Positions 46,376 to 58,585 of a stretch of 64,000 nucleotides of DNA are shown piece by piece. The DNA is from Distichodus sexfasciatus (taxonomy: Eukaryota > Chordata > Actinopteri > Characiformes > Distichodontidae), in the NCBI GenBank assembly GCA_032718565.1, contig JAVGVS010000004.1, positions 3,548,802-3,612,801 on the forward strand, written 5' to 3'. The notes below the pieces were generated by a model. The model saw nothing but the letters and a program-made list of their open reading frames with translations, had not been told where the DNA came from and ran no database searches. The translations under genes were made by a program, and so were the position numbers. Position 1 is the stretch's first letter. Every line of letters begins with the position of its first letter.

Positions 46376-47165
46376 GGCAAACTCCTAAACATTTCGAATG
46401 TAAAACAAAAACACTTGTAACAGAAAACAAAAATCACTTCTAACATTAAACATAAACACTTCTAACATGAAACAAAACTCAGAAGAAGGTGGGTAAAATA
46501 AAAACAAGGGTAGTAAAGGGAGCAAGTAAAATAACACTGAAATAGAGGGATAAAATGGGAAGTCAAAAAAGGGTGAGAGATGACATAAGAGGGAGAGACA
46601 GAGTGAGTGAGTGGGAAGGAAAAAAGAGAAAGGAGAAGCAAAAATGTGTTGCAGTGAGGAGGCAGGAGTGTGTAAAGAAACGCTGATGCAGTCTAGATGG
46701 AAACAATTTATAATTTGTGAGCTTGCGTGTGAGTGTGTGTATGTGTGGGGTGTGTGGGAGGATGAGTGTATGAATGCACTTGTTTTCTGCCATCAGTGCC
46801 AGATTTTCCAAGACATTTTGCACAAGTTATGACGGTATCACCACCATGTTTCTCCAGTGAATCGCTTTGTGTACTACATGCAGCAACACCACAAAGAGAT
46901 AATTTCAGATGAGTGTTTTCAACTTTTCTCAACTTAACCCTCTTAGCTGCTTAATATTTAGACAGAATGAAGCAAAAATACTTTTTATATGGACACTGAC
47001 AACTTTACTACATCTGTGTCACTATGAACAGTTTATATTAGTAGGACCGATGGCTCTGATTCAAGATAAAATGACAGAGAACCACCAGAGAAAGGCAAGC
47101 TAAAGGCAAACATGAAAATGATAATTTTACTTTAAATGTGTAAGAAGCATTTTCTATTATTATTA

Positions 47166-47232
47166 CATGCTACTATACTATACTATACTATACTATACTA
47201 TACTATACTATACTATACTATACTATACTATA
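47166..47232. repeat. Pentanucleotide microsatellite (TACTA)n
   Basis: About a dozen near-perfect copies of TACTA, a likely polymorphic marker. Confidence 0.95.
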
Positions 47233-47263
47233 CCTTACTGTTCAGTCACTATTTCGGAAATAT

Positions 47264-47816
47264 ACGCTACCAGTCAAAAGTTTGGACACACCTTTCCATT
47301 CAATGTTTCTTCTTTATTTTCATTACTATTTACATTGTAGATTCTCACTAAAGGCATCAAAACTATGAATGAACTGTGTAAGGGCTATTTGACCCAGAAG
47401 GAGAGTGATGGAGTGCTGTGCCAGATGGCCTGGCCTCCATAGTCCCCTGACCAAACCCAATCGAGATAGTTTGGGATGAGATGGACCGCAGAGTGAAGGC
47501 AAAAGGGCCAACAAGTGCTCAGCATCTCTGGGAACTCCTTCAAGACTGTTGGAAAACCATTTCAGGTGACTACCTCATGAAGCTCATAGAGAGAATGCCA
47601 AGAGTGTGCAAAGCAGTGATCAAAGCAAAGGGTGGTTATTTTCAAGAATCTAAGATATAAAACATGTTCTGAGTTATTTCACACTTTTTGTTTACTACAT
47701 AATTCCACATGTGTTCATTCATAGTGCCCTCAGTGAGAATCTACAATATAAATAGTCATGATAATAAAAAATAAAAGACTGAATGGGAAGGTGTGTCCAA
47801 ACTTTTGACTGGTAGT
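47264..47816 (+). mobile_element. Tc1-like element, internally deleted
   Basis: Ends GCTACCAGTCAAAAGTTTGG and CCAAACTTTTGACTGGTAGT are inverted copies. The interior keeps only the C-terminal transposase region (AAGGAGAGTGATGGAGTGCT onward, with the GTTTGGGATGAGATGGACCG block) with stops and shifts. Element length is about 550 bp. Confidence 0.85.
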
Positions 47817-47987
47817 ATATACACAGTTAATTTCTAATAAAATTAATCTAAAAAAGGCTTGGTTTTTAATCAACTTTACTACAATTAGCTACACATTGCT
47901 AAAGTTAGGTCTCTTTTTTGAATGAAGTGTAACTGCTATATCACTGCCATGTTTCTCCCAAGGATCCAGTTTCTTTACCATAAAAAG

Positions 47988-49047
47988 TAGAGATGGGCCG
48001 ATACCACTTTTTTATGTCCGATACCGATATTGTGAATTTGGATATCTGCTGATACCGATACAGTCACAGTCTTTAAAATGCCTGAATGCATGACTGAGAT
48101 TATTGTTATGCTTAAATAAATGCTTGATTTAAATACTGTTTTCCTAACTAAAACAATGGAATAACTACACACACCCACGTATATGCTAAATTATTTGTTC
48201 TCAAAAATTGTTCCTTTAGACATATAATTATTTATTCTTTCTTATTGATTACACTAACATTATACAATTGAAAACAATTTGATAAATTGAAAATTAAATA
48301 CTGAAGTTTGTCATTTTGAACCAATTTGGTCTATAAAATGAGCTGCTTTTGCAGAGAACTACATTTCCCACAATCCTCTGCCCGCGCCCTGGAGCTGCGT
48401 CACAATGGGCGCTGGGCGCGCGTTCCAGAATAAACATGGAAAATCTAAATAAACAGCAGAATTCTGAGTAGAACGCTGGTTGTTATGGTTATTTATCAGC
48501 TAAAAAACTGTATGGTTTTTGTCTGTAATAAAGGGGACATTTTGACCAAACAGAAGCATTTAGCAAGTAACGGCGCTCATGCGCGCGGTCATAAACACAG
48601 CGCACGTGTTTACATCGCGAAAAATGTCATTTATGCGTTTTTATGCATTTACTTCTGTTTTAGTGCACGGAACATCTCACAGATACTTTCACATGCAGAG
48701 GGATCAGGTCTTGTCTTGATCGCACCACTGAAAACATTGTGTGTCACTATTAAGCGTCTGTGTGAAATACAAGCGGTGCTACTCTAGCGAGTAAAATGAA
48801 TTAAACGAAGCTCCGATTCTAGAAAAATAGCCTCGACCATTTTTTATAGTAGAATTATTCAAGTTATTGGAACAGTCGTTTCAGCTCTACTTTACTGCAG
48901 TGCCACTTCCCATGCCTAACGAATTGAGCGTGCACGCATTTACAGATCGGCCCGATAGAACGGCCCGATGCCACCGATACCCGATCTAGCCGTTTGAGCC
49001 GTTATCGGACTGATACCGATCCACATATCGGATCGGTTACATCTCTA
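47988..49047. mobile_element. hAT-type MITE (1060 bp)
   Basis: The ends TAGAGATGGGCCGATACC and ATCGGTTACATCTCTA-like are flanked by ATAAAAAG (47980-47987) and ATAAGAAG (49048-49055), one mismatch. The terminal regions are rich in CCGATA/TATCGG in both orientations. A short frame at 48485-48787 shows no resemblance to a transposase. Confidence 0.85.
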
Positions 49048-49055
49048 ATAAGAAG

Positions 49056-50806
49056 TAAGAGCCCAAAAAGAGAGCTGATCACTACCTAAACTCTTCTAAC
49101 ATGAAACAAAACTCAGAAGAAGGTTTACAACTTATACTACTTACTGTATAGCTGGATCTAACAGGTTTTCAAACCTCCACAATTATTTAATTAGCAACTA
49201 ATCTAGTAACTTGTTATATGGTCTCTAGTGACTTTTCTAGATCTGTGACACTATGAATTGCCAATATTAGACCTGATGGCTCTGAGAGAGAAAGAGAACC
49301 ATTAGAGAAAAAACAGAAATGTGTATATAGTTAGTTTAGGAAAATGTAAACACAACTCAAAAATCTGGTTCTGTCCAGTCTCACTGTCCCTTTTGGTATA
49401 TATGCTGATATGCAAATAACTATTAAATATGCAAATGCATGCAAATACCCAGTCAAAGAATATGCCAATATTGGTCCAGATTAACCTGCACCAAACAGAC
49501 AGAAAGTAAACAGAAGGATAAACAGAGCTTTTGATGAAAGCATTCTCTTCTATGGCTGAAAAAAAAAATCAGATTTTTTCAAACATTGCATATTATGTTC
49601 CTTGATGAAAAGAACTAGAATATTTGATTATTTTTTTCCCAGTGATTGTTTTGCCAGCATGATTCTTGGATGTGTTTTCTGGCAGCGAGTCACTTATTGC
49701 TGCAATGGGCCCAATATTTTGGTCCATTGTTCTTGTTTTTCTTTAAAGGATGAATATGTTTAGGATGGACTACATTAATAAGACACAAAATTTGACGTTT
49801 TTATAGTGTCACTAATGTCGCAGTATTGTAATTTGAAGAGTAGATTTGGAAAAAAAATCCAGCTCATCCTACTTCCACCCATACTTTAAACCTTACAATT
49901 AGTCAGTTTGTGCAATAAAATTTAACTACCCACAATTCTGATTTACTGCATTTGGCCCACCTCTCATCTGGAGCCACTTATATTTTCCACATTGCTGGAG
50001 GAGTTTCTAGGGGATTAAGAGCTTTAGATCAGCTGATTATAACTTGTAAATGTTGAGGCTGGAACCCTAAAACTTCTGGAGGTTTGGACCAATTGATGAT
50101 GCTTTTGATAATGAGTGATTATTAATCATTTTAATCTGCTATGCCTTTTAAGTGTTGTTAGTAATACATACGACTCTTAACATTTTATTATAGTAAGTAA
50201 TAAAATCCCATGTTTCCCAAAATTCCATACAATCCTATTTAAATAATAAATAAAAGGTACACAATGTAAGAATATGCTGTTTTTAAAATAAAAAATGTTT
50301 TACACAACTCCTAAGGGATAACTAAATCACCTTGTAGAAGAAAGTGTAAAAAAAAGTCTGATAATGTACAAAAACCTGCATGAGTACAACCCAACAAATT
50401 GATCAACACTTGCAACACAGTGGGTCAGCAAACTGGTAACAAAAATGTTTGAAATGATTCTGCAGAAATCTTCAGAAGTCCTTTAAAACGCATAAGTAAA
50501 AAAATGACCCAAAATTCCTGTATTTTTACACTTTTCCACTTTCCACTTCAACATCCATATATTGAACATGTTTTTCAATATTCTTTTCTAAAACCGAATA
50601 ACATCATAAGTTTTCATTTTGGTTTTGGAAACAATTATTGAACTAATATCATGTCTTTTGGAGTGTGACTTTGGTTTTAATTTGAAATATGAATGATACA
50701 TGGATTAATTTTAGCTTTCAAATTTTGATAGGGATTGTATTATTTTTCCAGGGTAAAATATTCAAATGCAGTCCAACCATTGTAAAGTTAAAAAAACCAA
50801 ATGTAC
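49056..50806. other. Intronic sequence (H-G intron, near exon H)
   Basis: AT-rich, no element or exon recognised. Confidence 0.5.
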
Positions 50807-50988
50807 CCGAGTTGTCCTGGTTGTTACTGAGGTAAGAGAGCAGCTCGGCGTTGGCCTGGACACAGTAAACCTCCCTCATCTGCAGGCCACTGCCGCACAA
50901 TGCTGTCTGGTTGCCACGGCGCCGATCTTGCTGACTCAGCAACGCGTCCACACGACACTCGCCCCACTCCGTTGTTCTCCATGCATAG
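50807..50988 (-). CDS. thsd7a: THSD7A exon H (182 bp)
   Basis: The acceptor is TGTACAG at 50990-50989 and the donor is TCGG|GTACAT at 50806. The phase is 1 in and 1 out. It reads YAWRTTEWGECRVDALL, SQQDRRRGNQTALCGSG and LQMREVYCVQANAELL. This is a divergent THSD7-type TSP1 module in which WRTTEW replaces the canonical WSxWS. The NQT sequon is retained. It is very close to what I recall of mammalian THSD7A, which helps separate it from ordinary thrombospondins. An apparent longer open frame extends rightwards into the intron but has no support beyond the acceptor. Confidence 0.93.
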
Positions 50989-51510
50989 CTGTACAGTAAA
51001 CAAAAAACAGTATAGATGTTAAAAAAAAAGATTTTTACAATATATGTTGAAAAAAAAACAGATTTGATCAATTAGTCATGCTAAAATACTTCTTCCATTT
51101 TCTTCAATATAAAAATATCAATTAAAGCAATTTTAACTAACTTTAATCAGTTTTCTGTGTTACAATTAAGCTGTTATTGATACAATTAGTTATAAATAGC
51201 ATCAAATAATTCAATTCAATAAGATTTGGCTTTTTCTGGAAACAAAGATTATAACAAATGACGAAGAGCATTGCTCATGAAGAGAAAGTTCGTTTTGTAT
51301 GATTTGAGATGTTTTTTAGTGTTAGTTTTCAAAACCAAAATAAAATGACCTGTTATTTGACTCTTTAGATAAAAAAGTCAAAATACAAGAAAATGTAAAA
51401 ATAAGTATCAAAATTGAAAAAAGCCCAACAAATAATGAGTTGCTTTTTCATTTTGATTTTGAAACAAAAGTTAAAAGTTATAACAGATAACAATTGATCG
51501 TTAGATTATA

Positions 51511-52064
51511 CAGTACTGTGCAAAAGTTTTAGGCAGGTGTGAAAAAATGCTGTAAACAAAGAAACCCCAGTCTGCTTTGAAATTTTTGTCTGGGCAAGAC
51601 CTTGCTGATGCAGTATAACTACCTTGTGTCTTGTTGCTGTGCTCAATCTTGCCATGACATGAACCTGTCTTCCACAACCTCACCTTGGTAGCGGAGTTTG
51701 GCTGTTCCTCACCCAGTTTTAAGACTCCTACACAGCTGTTTCTGTTTCAGTTAATGACTGTGTTTCAACCTACGTGTGACATTGATGATCATTAGCACCT
51801 GTTTGGTATAATTGGTTGATCATGCACCTGACTATAATCCTACAAAATCCCTGACTTTGTGCAAGTGTACCTATAAGAATTGATGCTGGTTTGAAGGAAA
51901 AAGGTAATAACACCAAATATTGATTTGATTTAGATTTTTCTTTTGTAAACTCTCTTTGCATTTTGTAAATTGATAAAAAATAAACAATCATTATTTATAT
52001 TTCTGAAAGCATTCTTTGTTTACAGCATTTTTTCACACCTGCCTAAAACTTTTGCACAGTACTG
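51511..52064. mobile_element. Tc1/mariner-type MITE (554 bp)
   Basis: The inverted ends CAGTACTGTGCAAAAGTTTT / AAAACTTTTGCACAGTACTG are identical over about 53 bp, each flanked by TA (51509-51510, 52065-52066). The centre is non-coding. The near-perfect repeats suggest a young insertion. Confidence 0.92.
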
Positions 52065-52066
52065 TA

Positions 52067-53785
52067 TATTTATTTATTTATGAATTGAGATTTTTGGATC
52101 TTGGTGGCATCTCACTTCACACTGCCTGATCTGTTGGAATTCTTTTATTACTGTAGCTGAATCTGACAATACTTCTCTGAATTTTCAGCACTGAAAACAG
52201 TCTTTTTTAAAAGGCTGGACTTAGACAACCACCACAGAACTTTTTTGTACTTTTATCCTGATCTTCAGTCATCTCATGCTTGTTTTAGCATAAAGACTTT
52301 ATGATCATAGACCCTGTTTCAAAACTGCAACCAGGAGAGGTAGCGCTGGCCTGATAAAACTTTAATGGCTCTTATTCAGAGCAGGTTTTCCTCTTCTCCT
52401 AAGACTTTCTTTTTTGTGCTGATACGAGGATCTGGTTATTAGCTATAATTATATTTCTAAATTATTAGCTAAAAATTAATGTTTCTTGGCTGCAGTTTAA
52501 AAATACAGGAGAATGTCGGTGTCCCTTTCCCATTTTCTGTTTTTGCTGCGCTGGGGGAGTATTAGCCAGTATTGCTCACTTCAGTCTCTAAACTTTAAAC
52601 CTTCTTCCAGAAAATCTTCATCTAATGGCTATTGGCAATGTTTAAGAAACCATTTGCTAGCCAATTTTTTCCAAAACTGGAAACTGTTGTTTATGTACTG
52701 TATAAGATCTGTACATTTTTACACATTAGTAATTTTGCAAATAAAGCAGCAATTAGTCATTTTTCTCATTGCACTTTTCATAACATATGATTTTTTGGTT
52801 TTGGAGCGCCTTCCATGGCAAACTTCTTTTTTTTTTGTTTAAATGCAACAAACATGCATGCAATAAAATTTATGTATAAATGCTCTTCAGCGTTTGTACA
52901 AATATCAAATAAGTAAACATATGTGAATTGGTCAGAATTTTATTGAAAACTGTGTATGTGGGTATTAAGGCCAAATTTCTTCTTCAGGACATGTGATCGG
53001 CGTTTTTTTGCCAAGGGTCATATTGGACCCCATCCTTCCCCTGAAAGCATTGCTTGTCTCTTATCTCCAGTTTCTCGGCCTGTGCGCAGGCATTGCACCC
53101 ACTGCTCTCTCTCGCCATTCTCTTGCCTCCGTATGCCAGCTCTGGAGTGGCCACTCAGCCTGGGTCAACCTCCTCGGACCCCCTTTGGCGGGTCAGTCGA
53201 CCCTGGTTACCTCTTAAACGTTGGGGCAGTTTGATTGGAAGAATGCAGAATTTATCTCTCAAACACTCTGCGGCTGCATACTGATGCATGCTAGGACCCG
53301 GGCTGTAAATATCAAGGCTGGACGAGGGCACGTTATTGAGTACATTTACGGTCATCTCCATGGAAACGAATGGCAGAGGCCAATGTAAAAGCTGAGAGTT
53401 TGAAATGAAAGATGTTATGTTTGTCAATAAAAGACTAGTAGCTTCCTGGTGAGTGAGAGTTTATTGTACATGCTACTTTTGAGTCTGTATTTTACAATAA
53501 AAGTCAGACTGGGCAATACAGACCAAGAATCATATCTTAGTATGTTTAGGCTGAATGGTGATACACAGTATGTAGCTCAATAGTTTAAAAAGTATGCCAA
53601 ATGCTGAATGGAAAGACAAATTATATGTGAGATGTTAATTCTAGACTAATCAAAATATAAACACAAAGATGAGGTTTCCTTGTCTATTTTTGGAGAAGAA
53701 AAAAAAACTCATTTGCATTATAAAAAATATGTGAAATTTCTTTTCCATTATCTTGCGTTCAGAAGTTGTTTTTCTAGAGATCTCA
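52067..53785. other. Intronic sequence (I-H intron)
   Basis: Mostly AT-rich. 53010-53290 is less AT-rich and not visibly repetitive, with no splice-supported frame. Nothing assigned. Confidence 0.45.
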
Positions 53786-54150
53786 ACATTCATTCATTCA
53801 TTCATTATCCGAACCGCTAAATCCCAACGGGGGTAACAGGGTGACCGGAGCCTATCCGGAGACCTTACGGGTGCAAGGTGAGGAAAAACCCTGGGCAGGC
53901 GCCAGCACACCACAGGGCACACACACTCACACAGTCACACACATTTGCACCTTATGGAGCCAGTTTAGAGTCGCCAATCAACCTATATTGCATGCTTTGG
54001 GACTGTTGGAGGAAACCGGAGCACCAGAAAGAAACCCACGTGAACACAGGAAGAGCATGCAAATTCCACACAGAAAGACCCCACGGCCGAACCCAAGACC
54101 TTCTTGCTGTGAGGTGGCAATGCTAACCACTGCGCCACCGTGCCGCCGCA
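53786..54150 (+). repeat. Dispersed teleost repeat, copy 2
   Basis: CATTCATTCATTCATTATCC, AGCCTATCCGGAGACC, CACACCACAGGGCACACACA, CAGTTTAGAGTCGCCAATCA and GGAGGAAACCGGAGCACCAG occur in order. It ends CTAACCACTGCGCCACCGTG. Related to 46146-46375. Confidence 0.75.
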
Positions 54151-54745
54151 ATCTCAACATAACAGAATAAATTTTCATAAGATCATGATCTCAAGAAAAT
54201 GAAACTCATTCTCTCAAGGTCACAACTTATTCTTCTTGCCATTTTGCGAAAACAACTTTTGTTCAAGATCTCAAGATCAAGAGTTATTTTTCCACGGTGT
54301 TTTGGCAGTAATATCATCACCATGAACAAACACATTTGATGTTTTGCATACGGACAGTCAAAATTGCAGTATGTCTATCGGAGCTGGGCAATTGTCATAT
54401 CAGTATTGGCAATTAAGATGGAGGCTGGGACATCTGCAGCTTTAATGTCAAACTGTATTGACAAATTATATTGTGTTATTTTATCATATTTTTTCAAAAT
54501 TGATCAATACATTATATCTTAAAAACTTGATTTATGGCCCAGTCTTAGTAAAAAAAATATGCTGTAATATGTTTGACTACTGATCAATGTTTTCATTTTG
54601 GATAGATGCTGTGGGCGTGTTAATCATCGAATCAATGAATCAATGTCAGTCAATGTATTGTTACAACCTTAGGGGCTAAATGAGCTCCAAAAACGTCTTG
54701 AAGGTGTCAAAATGATGAAATTTGTGTTTCGTAGTGAATGCTTAC

Positions 54746-54994
54746 GTAGCACAAGGTGGGATGGCCTCTCCAAGTGGCTCACAGGGCTGGCTGTCCTCCA
54801 GCAGGGGACACGCTGCTCCACCACCTGCTGCGAGCTGCTGCACCTGCCTTCTGCGAGTTCGGGTGCCCTTTGGCAGGTTGGGGTCGGTGCAGCGCTTTGA
54901 GCAGGGACCCCATGGACCCCACTCGCTTACCTCACAGTCTCTGGGCAGCAGGCAGGACTGATAGAGGTCCGGCAGGCTCCAGTGAGGACACTGA
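54746..54994 (-). CDS. thsd7a: THSD7A exon I (249 bp)
   Basis: The acceptor is TTCTTCAG at 54996-54995; a second CAG four bases further would break the frame. The donor is GCTAC|GTAAGC. The phase is 1 base in and 2 bases out. Joined to exon J it reads SLSQCPHW...YQSCLLPRDCEVSEWGPWGPCSKRC, then KGTRTRRRQV, CPLLEDSQPCEP and IPPCA. This is one canonical TSP1 module with two tryptophans in the WxxW C-mannosylation pattern, an arginine-rich strand and the expected cysteines. It corresponds to the family segment ending just before the WRTTEW module. Length, phase and neighbours match a normal functional exon. Confidence 0.92.
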
Positions 54995-55154
54995 CTGAAG
55001 AAAAGGGCACATGCAATAGTGTAATAGGTAATAGTGTCATTTCTGCATCATTCGTTATTATAGTGATACCTGCTGAACTTTATAAGTAGGTAAATAAATT
55101 TATACATTAGCTGCCATGCAAATGAGAAGCAAAAAAGAAGAAAAACAGTATAGT

Positions 55155-55175
55155 AATTATTATTATTATTATTAT

Positions 55176-55221
<46 letters not shown>

Positions 55222-55224
55222 TTA
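55155..55224. repeat. Compound trinucleotide microsatellite (ATT)n(AGT)n
   Basis: About eight ATT repeats pass directly into about fourteen AGT repeats, then back to ATT. Confidence 0.95.
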
Positions 55225-58200
55225 TTATTATGTAATTGTTACATGTATTGTAACATGTTGAACTTTTAAATAAATAAATAAATATATAAAAATAGCTCAA
55301 AAAACAACGAAGAAAAAAATTGAAAAATATAAAAAATAATAGTAATAGAAGAAGAAGCCTTGGATAATTATGTAAAAATAAAACATTGGCTTGGGGTTTT
55401 GTTTAACACGTTGAACTATAAAAGCCAATAATTAAATAGATAAAAACATCAATTAATTAACAAATACAATAGTAGCACATGTTACTGTGTAATAATAAGA
55501 GGAAGGATAAAGAAGTAAGAGGAAGAGGTAGAGGATGAGAAAGAGATTATTATTAACAACAAAAATAATATCCTAAAAGTTTACAACATGCACATAACTA
55601 TTCAGAGAAGTAAACAGTCTTGTTGTCCATAATTACCCATATTCATTAGTGGCCTTCTACGGAACCCTGCCTGGCAATTTAATGTTGAAAGTGTAAAAAA
55701 AGAATAATAAAATGAGGTGGTTTCCCTTTGTTTTGCCTCAGTCGTCCTGAGGAGAAGCGACTGACAAGCTATTAGCAATAATTACAGGTTATGTCTTCTC
55801 CAGCTTAGCACCGTTTAGCATCGCAGTCCCCGTAAAACTCCCGCGCTCACCTTTAGGCTTCTGCGGCACTAGCGCCCCTTAATTTTCTGCTCAGATTAAG
55901 ACGAAAAAAGTTATAATACAATTAGATGCTAATAGACTGCAGCTTTTCAGAGCTAATGACAATTTCACAACAAAAAAAAATCAACACAACAGGAAAATTT
56001 GCGATGCTCAATTTGCGATGTTTAAGTACTCGCAAGGCAAGAAAGGTTAATGTACTACTTTGTACATTTCTACTTTGCAAATATATGTTGTATTCTCCTC
56101 ATGAAATTATGGATTTATACTGTTTTATGACAGAATGAGGACAAAAACAAAGAATGAAAAGAATTTTCATGCTAAACAGTGTACCAACCACAATGAGGAT
56201 ATTTTGGGGAATCTCGTTGCACCAAACAATTTCGTACAGTTGTTTTAAAATCATCTTAAAAGTAATAGAGGACAAAATCCTCACCCATAGCATGTTATTT
56301 TTGCAGGCTGACTAAGAATTTTAGTGCATTCCACAGTCTATCACTAGATTCCGACTGCTGTAAGCAAAATGAAAAGATGAAATAGCTGCATGTTGACTAC
56401 GACAAGAACTCTGATGTTTGTTGGTTAGGCGCCTGTCAAGTTTTCGCTCGTTGGTTCAGGATCGATACGATGAGTCTTGAGAAAGTTGGGGGAAAAAAAT
56501 GTATCGTACAGTCAAGTACATCAGACGAAAACGGAGCGAAGGCGCTTGGAAGGACTATTGGCGAGAGTCACAGAGCAATTGCTTCAGAGGAAAGTTTGTT
56601 CTACTTTTTAAGAAGTGGCAAAACAAGTATGAATATTTCAGAGGCAGAAATAAACAAGTCAAAGATTAATATTTATGCTTCTGGGAGCATGCAAGTTGTT
56701 TGCCTGCTTCCTTTGAAATACATCCCTTCCACTGCAGCTGAGCTGGCTACGGCGAGGAATTAATCGAAAAGTTTTGGTACATAATTGATAACATCTAGAT
56801 CTGACACACTGGTGGAACCTAAAGGCCACTCCTGGATACCCCTAAAATACACAACCATTTTACTGCTTTAATAATAATGTCTTCCACTTAGACAAACTAC
56901 TTTGGCTTTTGATCTGATGTTACAATTTTGTATATCAAAATATAGTTAAGTATGGAAACTATAATAGTAATAAAATTATATTATTTACCAAAACATACCA
57001 TGCTATGAATACTGTCATTCCCATATCAGCATATGTTTTTGATGTTGTTGCCTTAAAATCATTGATACTTATTGATGCTAATTAATTGATCAGTTCATAT
57101 TATAGATGGAGATCTCTTCTAGTTAAAAACAATATCTCAGTAGTAACTATAGCTGCCTGATCTGGGATCCATGCCCAATCCATGCAATGTTAAGTAATGT
57201 AGAAAAATTGATATGATGCATCATGATGCATTGATATCGCATTGAATCGGATCGCTGACATAATTGAATGGAATCGTGAGACCAGTGAAAGTTCAGACCT
57301 CTAGTGGATAGAGTCACTGATAAAGATGTTTTTCAACCAGGTTGTAGTTTCCGTTATAAAACAGTTAGAGCATGGGAGTGTACAATGATAGTACCATTTT
57401 GTTATAAAAGCATATCGTCACATTTTGTTAAATGTTTTTTTAAAACATCCCCCAGACACATGACTAGATGGGTGGGCAGTTTCTGATAGAGAGGTTTTAC
57501 AACAAGTTTCTGTTATCCAAAAATTAGAGCCCAGCATACAATGCATATAATGGTAACACCATATTGTACCAAAAATTTATCATGGTACAATATTTTCACC
57601 ATTTCTTTAGAAAACAGCCACCTCTCATTCATAATCATCATTTATTAATTGTAATCTAACTAAAATGTTCAATTAATGATGGTATTGATGTGAGGTCATA
57701 TCACACAGCCCTCTCTATATATAAAACACCAAATTGACCATGAAAGATCAATAGATCAATATTCCATGAAGGCCAATGGCACGAACACGGCATCAAAGAC
57801 TTCCATCCTTCCATACCAACTCAGCTTTCTAACGATGGCAGCTAGACTTTTTTTTCCTGTTTCATAGTGCTGGCCCAGATTTCATCCATGTCAGGAAGTC
57901 ACGCGGATATAGACTTGTCAGTGCTGTGGTGGAAAATAGACATCAGAACGGGGGAGTGCTCCATTGCTTTGACAGCTTGGCAGGGACCGAGCGAGAGAGA
58001 GCGAGGAACAATCGTTCCTTGCTTGTCATCTCCCGATCCCCCCCCACTTGGTGAAAAAATAGAAAAAAATGTCTGGACAAGTGGTTACAGCGTTGCAAAA
58101 AAACTGCTTGTAGCTCCAATGGGGCGGAAAGCAGATTTAAATAAATGGTTCATCTGATAGTTATTCTTACAGTTTATATGTAAAAAAGTTATTTAAATTT

Positions 58201-58585
58201 CTTAAATTAATATCATCACTAGCATCATTTAGCTGCTCCCCAGAACTGCTAAGATCTGCATAGGGATAATTATTTAATAATTTACTTTTGGTGGAATCCA
58301 AGTAACATCCTGATGTCAAAGAGATCCTTTCTATGACTCTACCCACCTTTGCAGACATCTGTCTTGGTGGCTAGTTTTATTTATTTTTTTAATATTACAA
58401 AACATAGTATTATGGTAAAGATGGAGTATATTTTAAGAAAACTACTTGTAACTCAAATGCAACAAAAAGCAGATCTAGATAAATTGCTCACTATGGAGTT
58501 ATTCTACGTCTCGAAATGGGACAAGCTAGGTGATGTTAATGTGGAAGGACAGGGCATTAGCAACAGGCTAAACCAGCCGGCTCAC
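55225..58585. other. Intronic sequence (J-I intron)
   Basis: AT-rich, with a short AAATAAATA run at 55268-55290. A palindromic ATGATGCATCATGATGCATT at 57213-57232 lies in a possible decayed MITE (about 57180-57302). No exon was recognised. Confidence 0.45.

Noticed and set aside
48485..48787. 100-codon frame inside the hAT MITE at 47988-49047
   Set aside because: No resemblance to a hAT transposase, and no other sign of coding.
56470..56763. 97-codon frame on the + strand
   Set aside because: Isolated, with no recognisable domain and no splice context. It could be a decayed fragment but nothing supports a gene.
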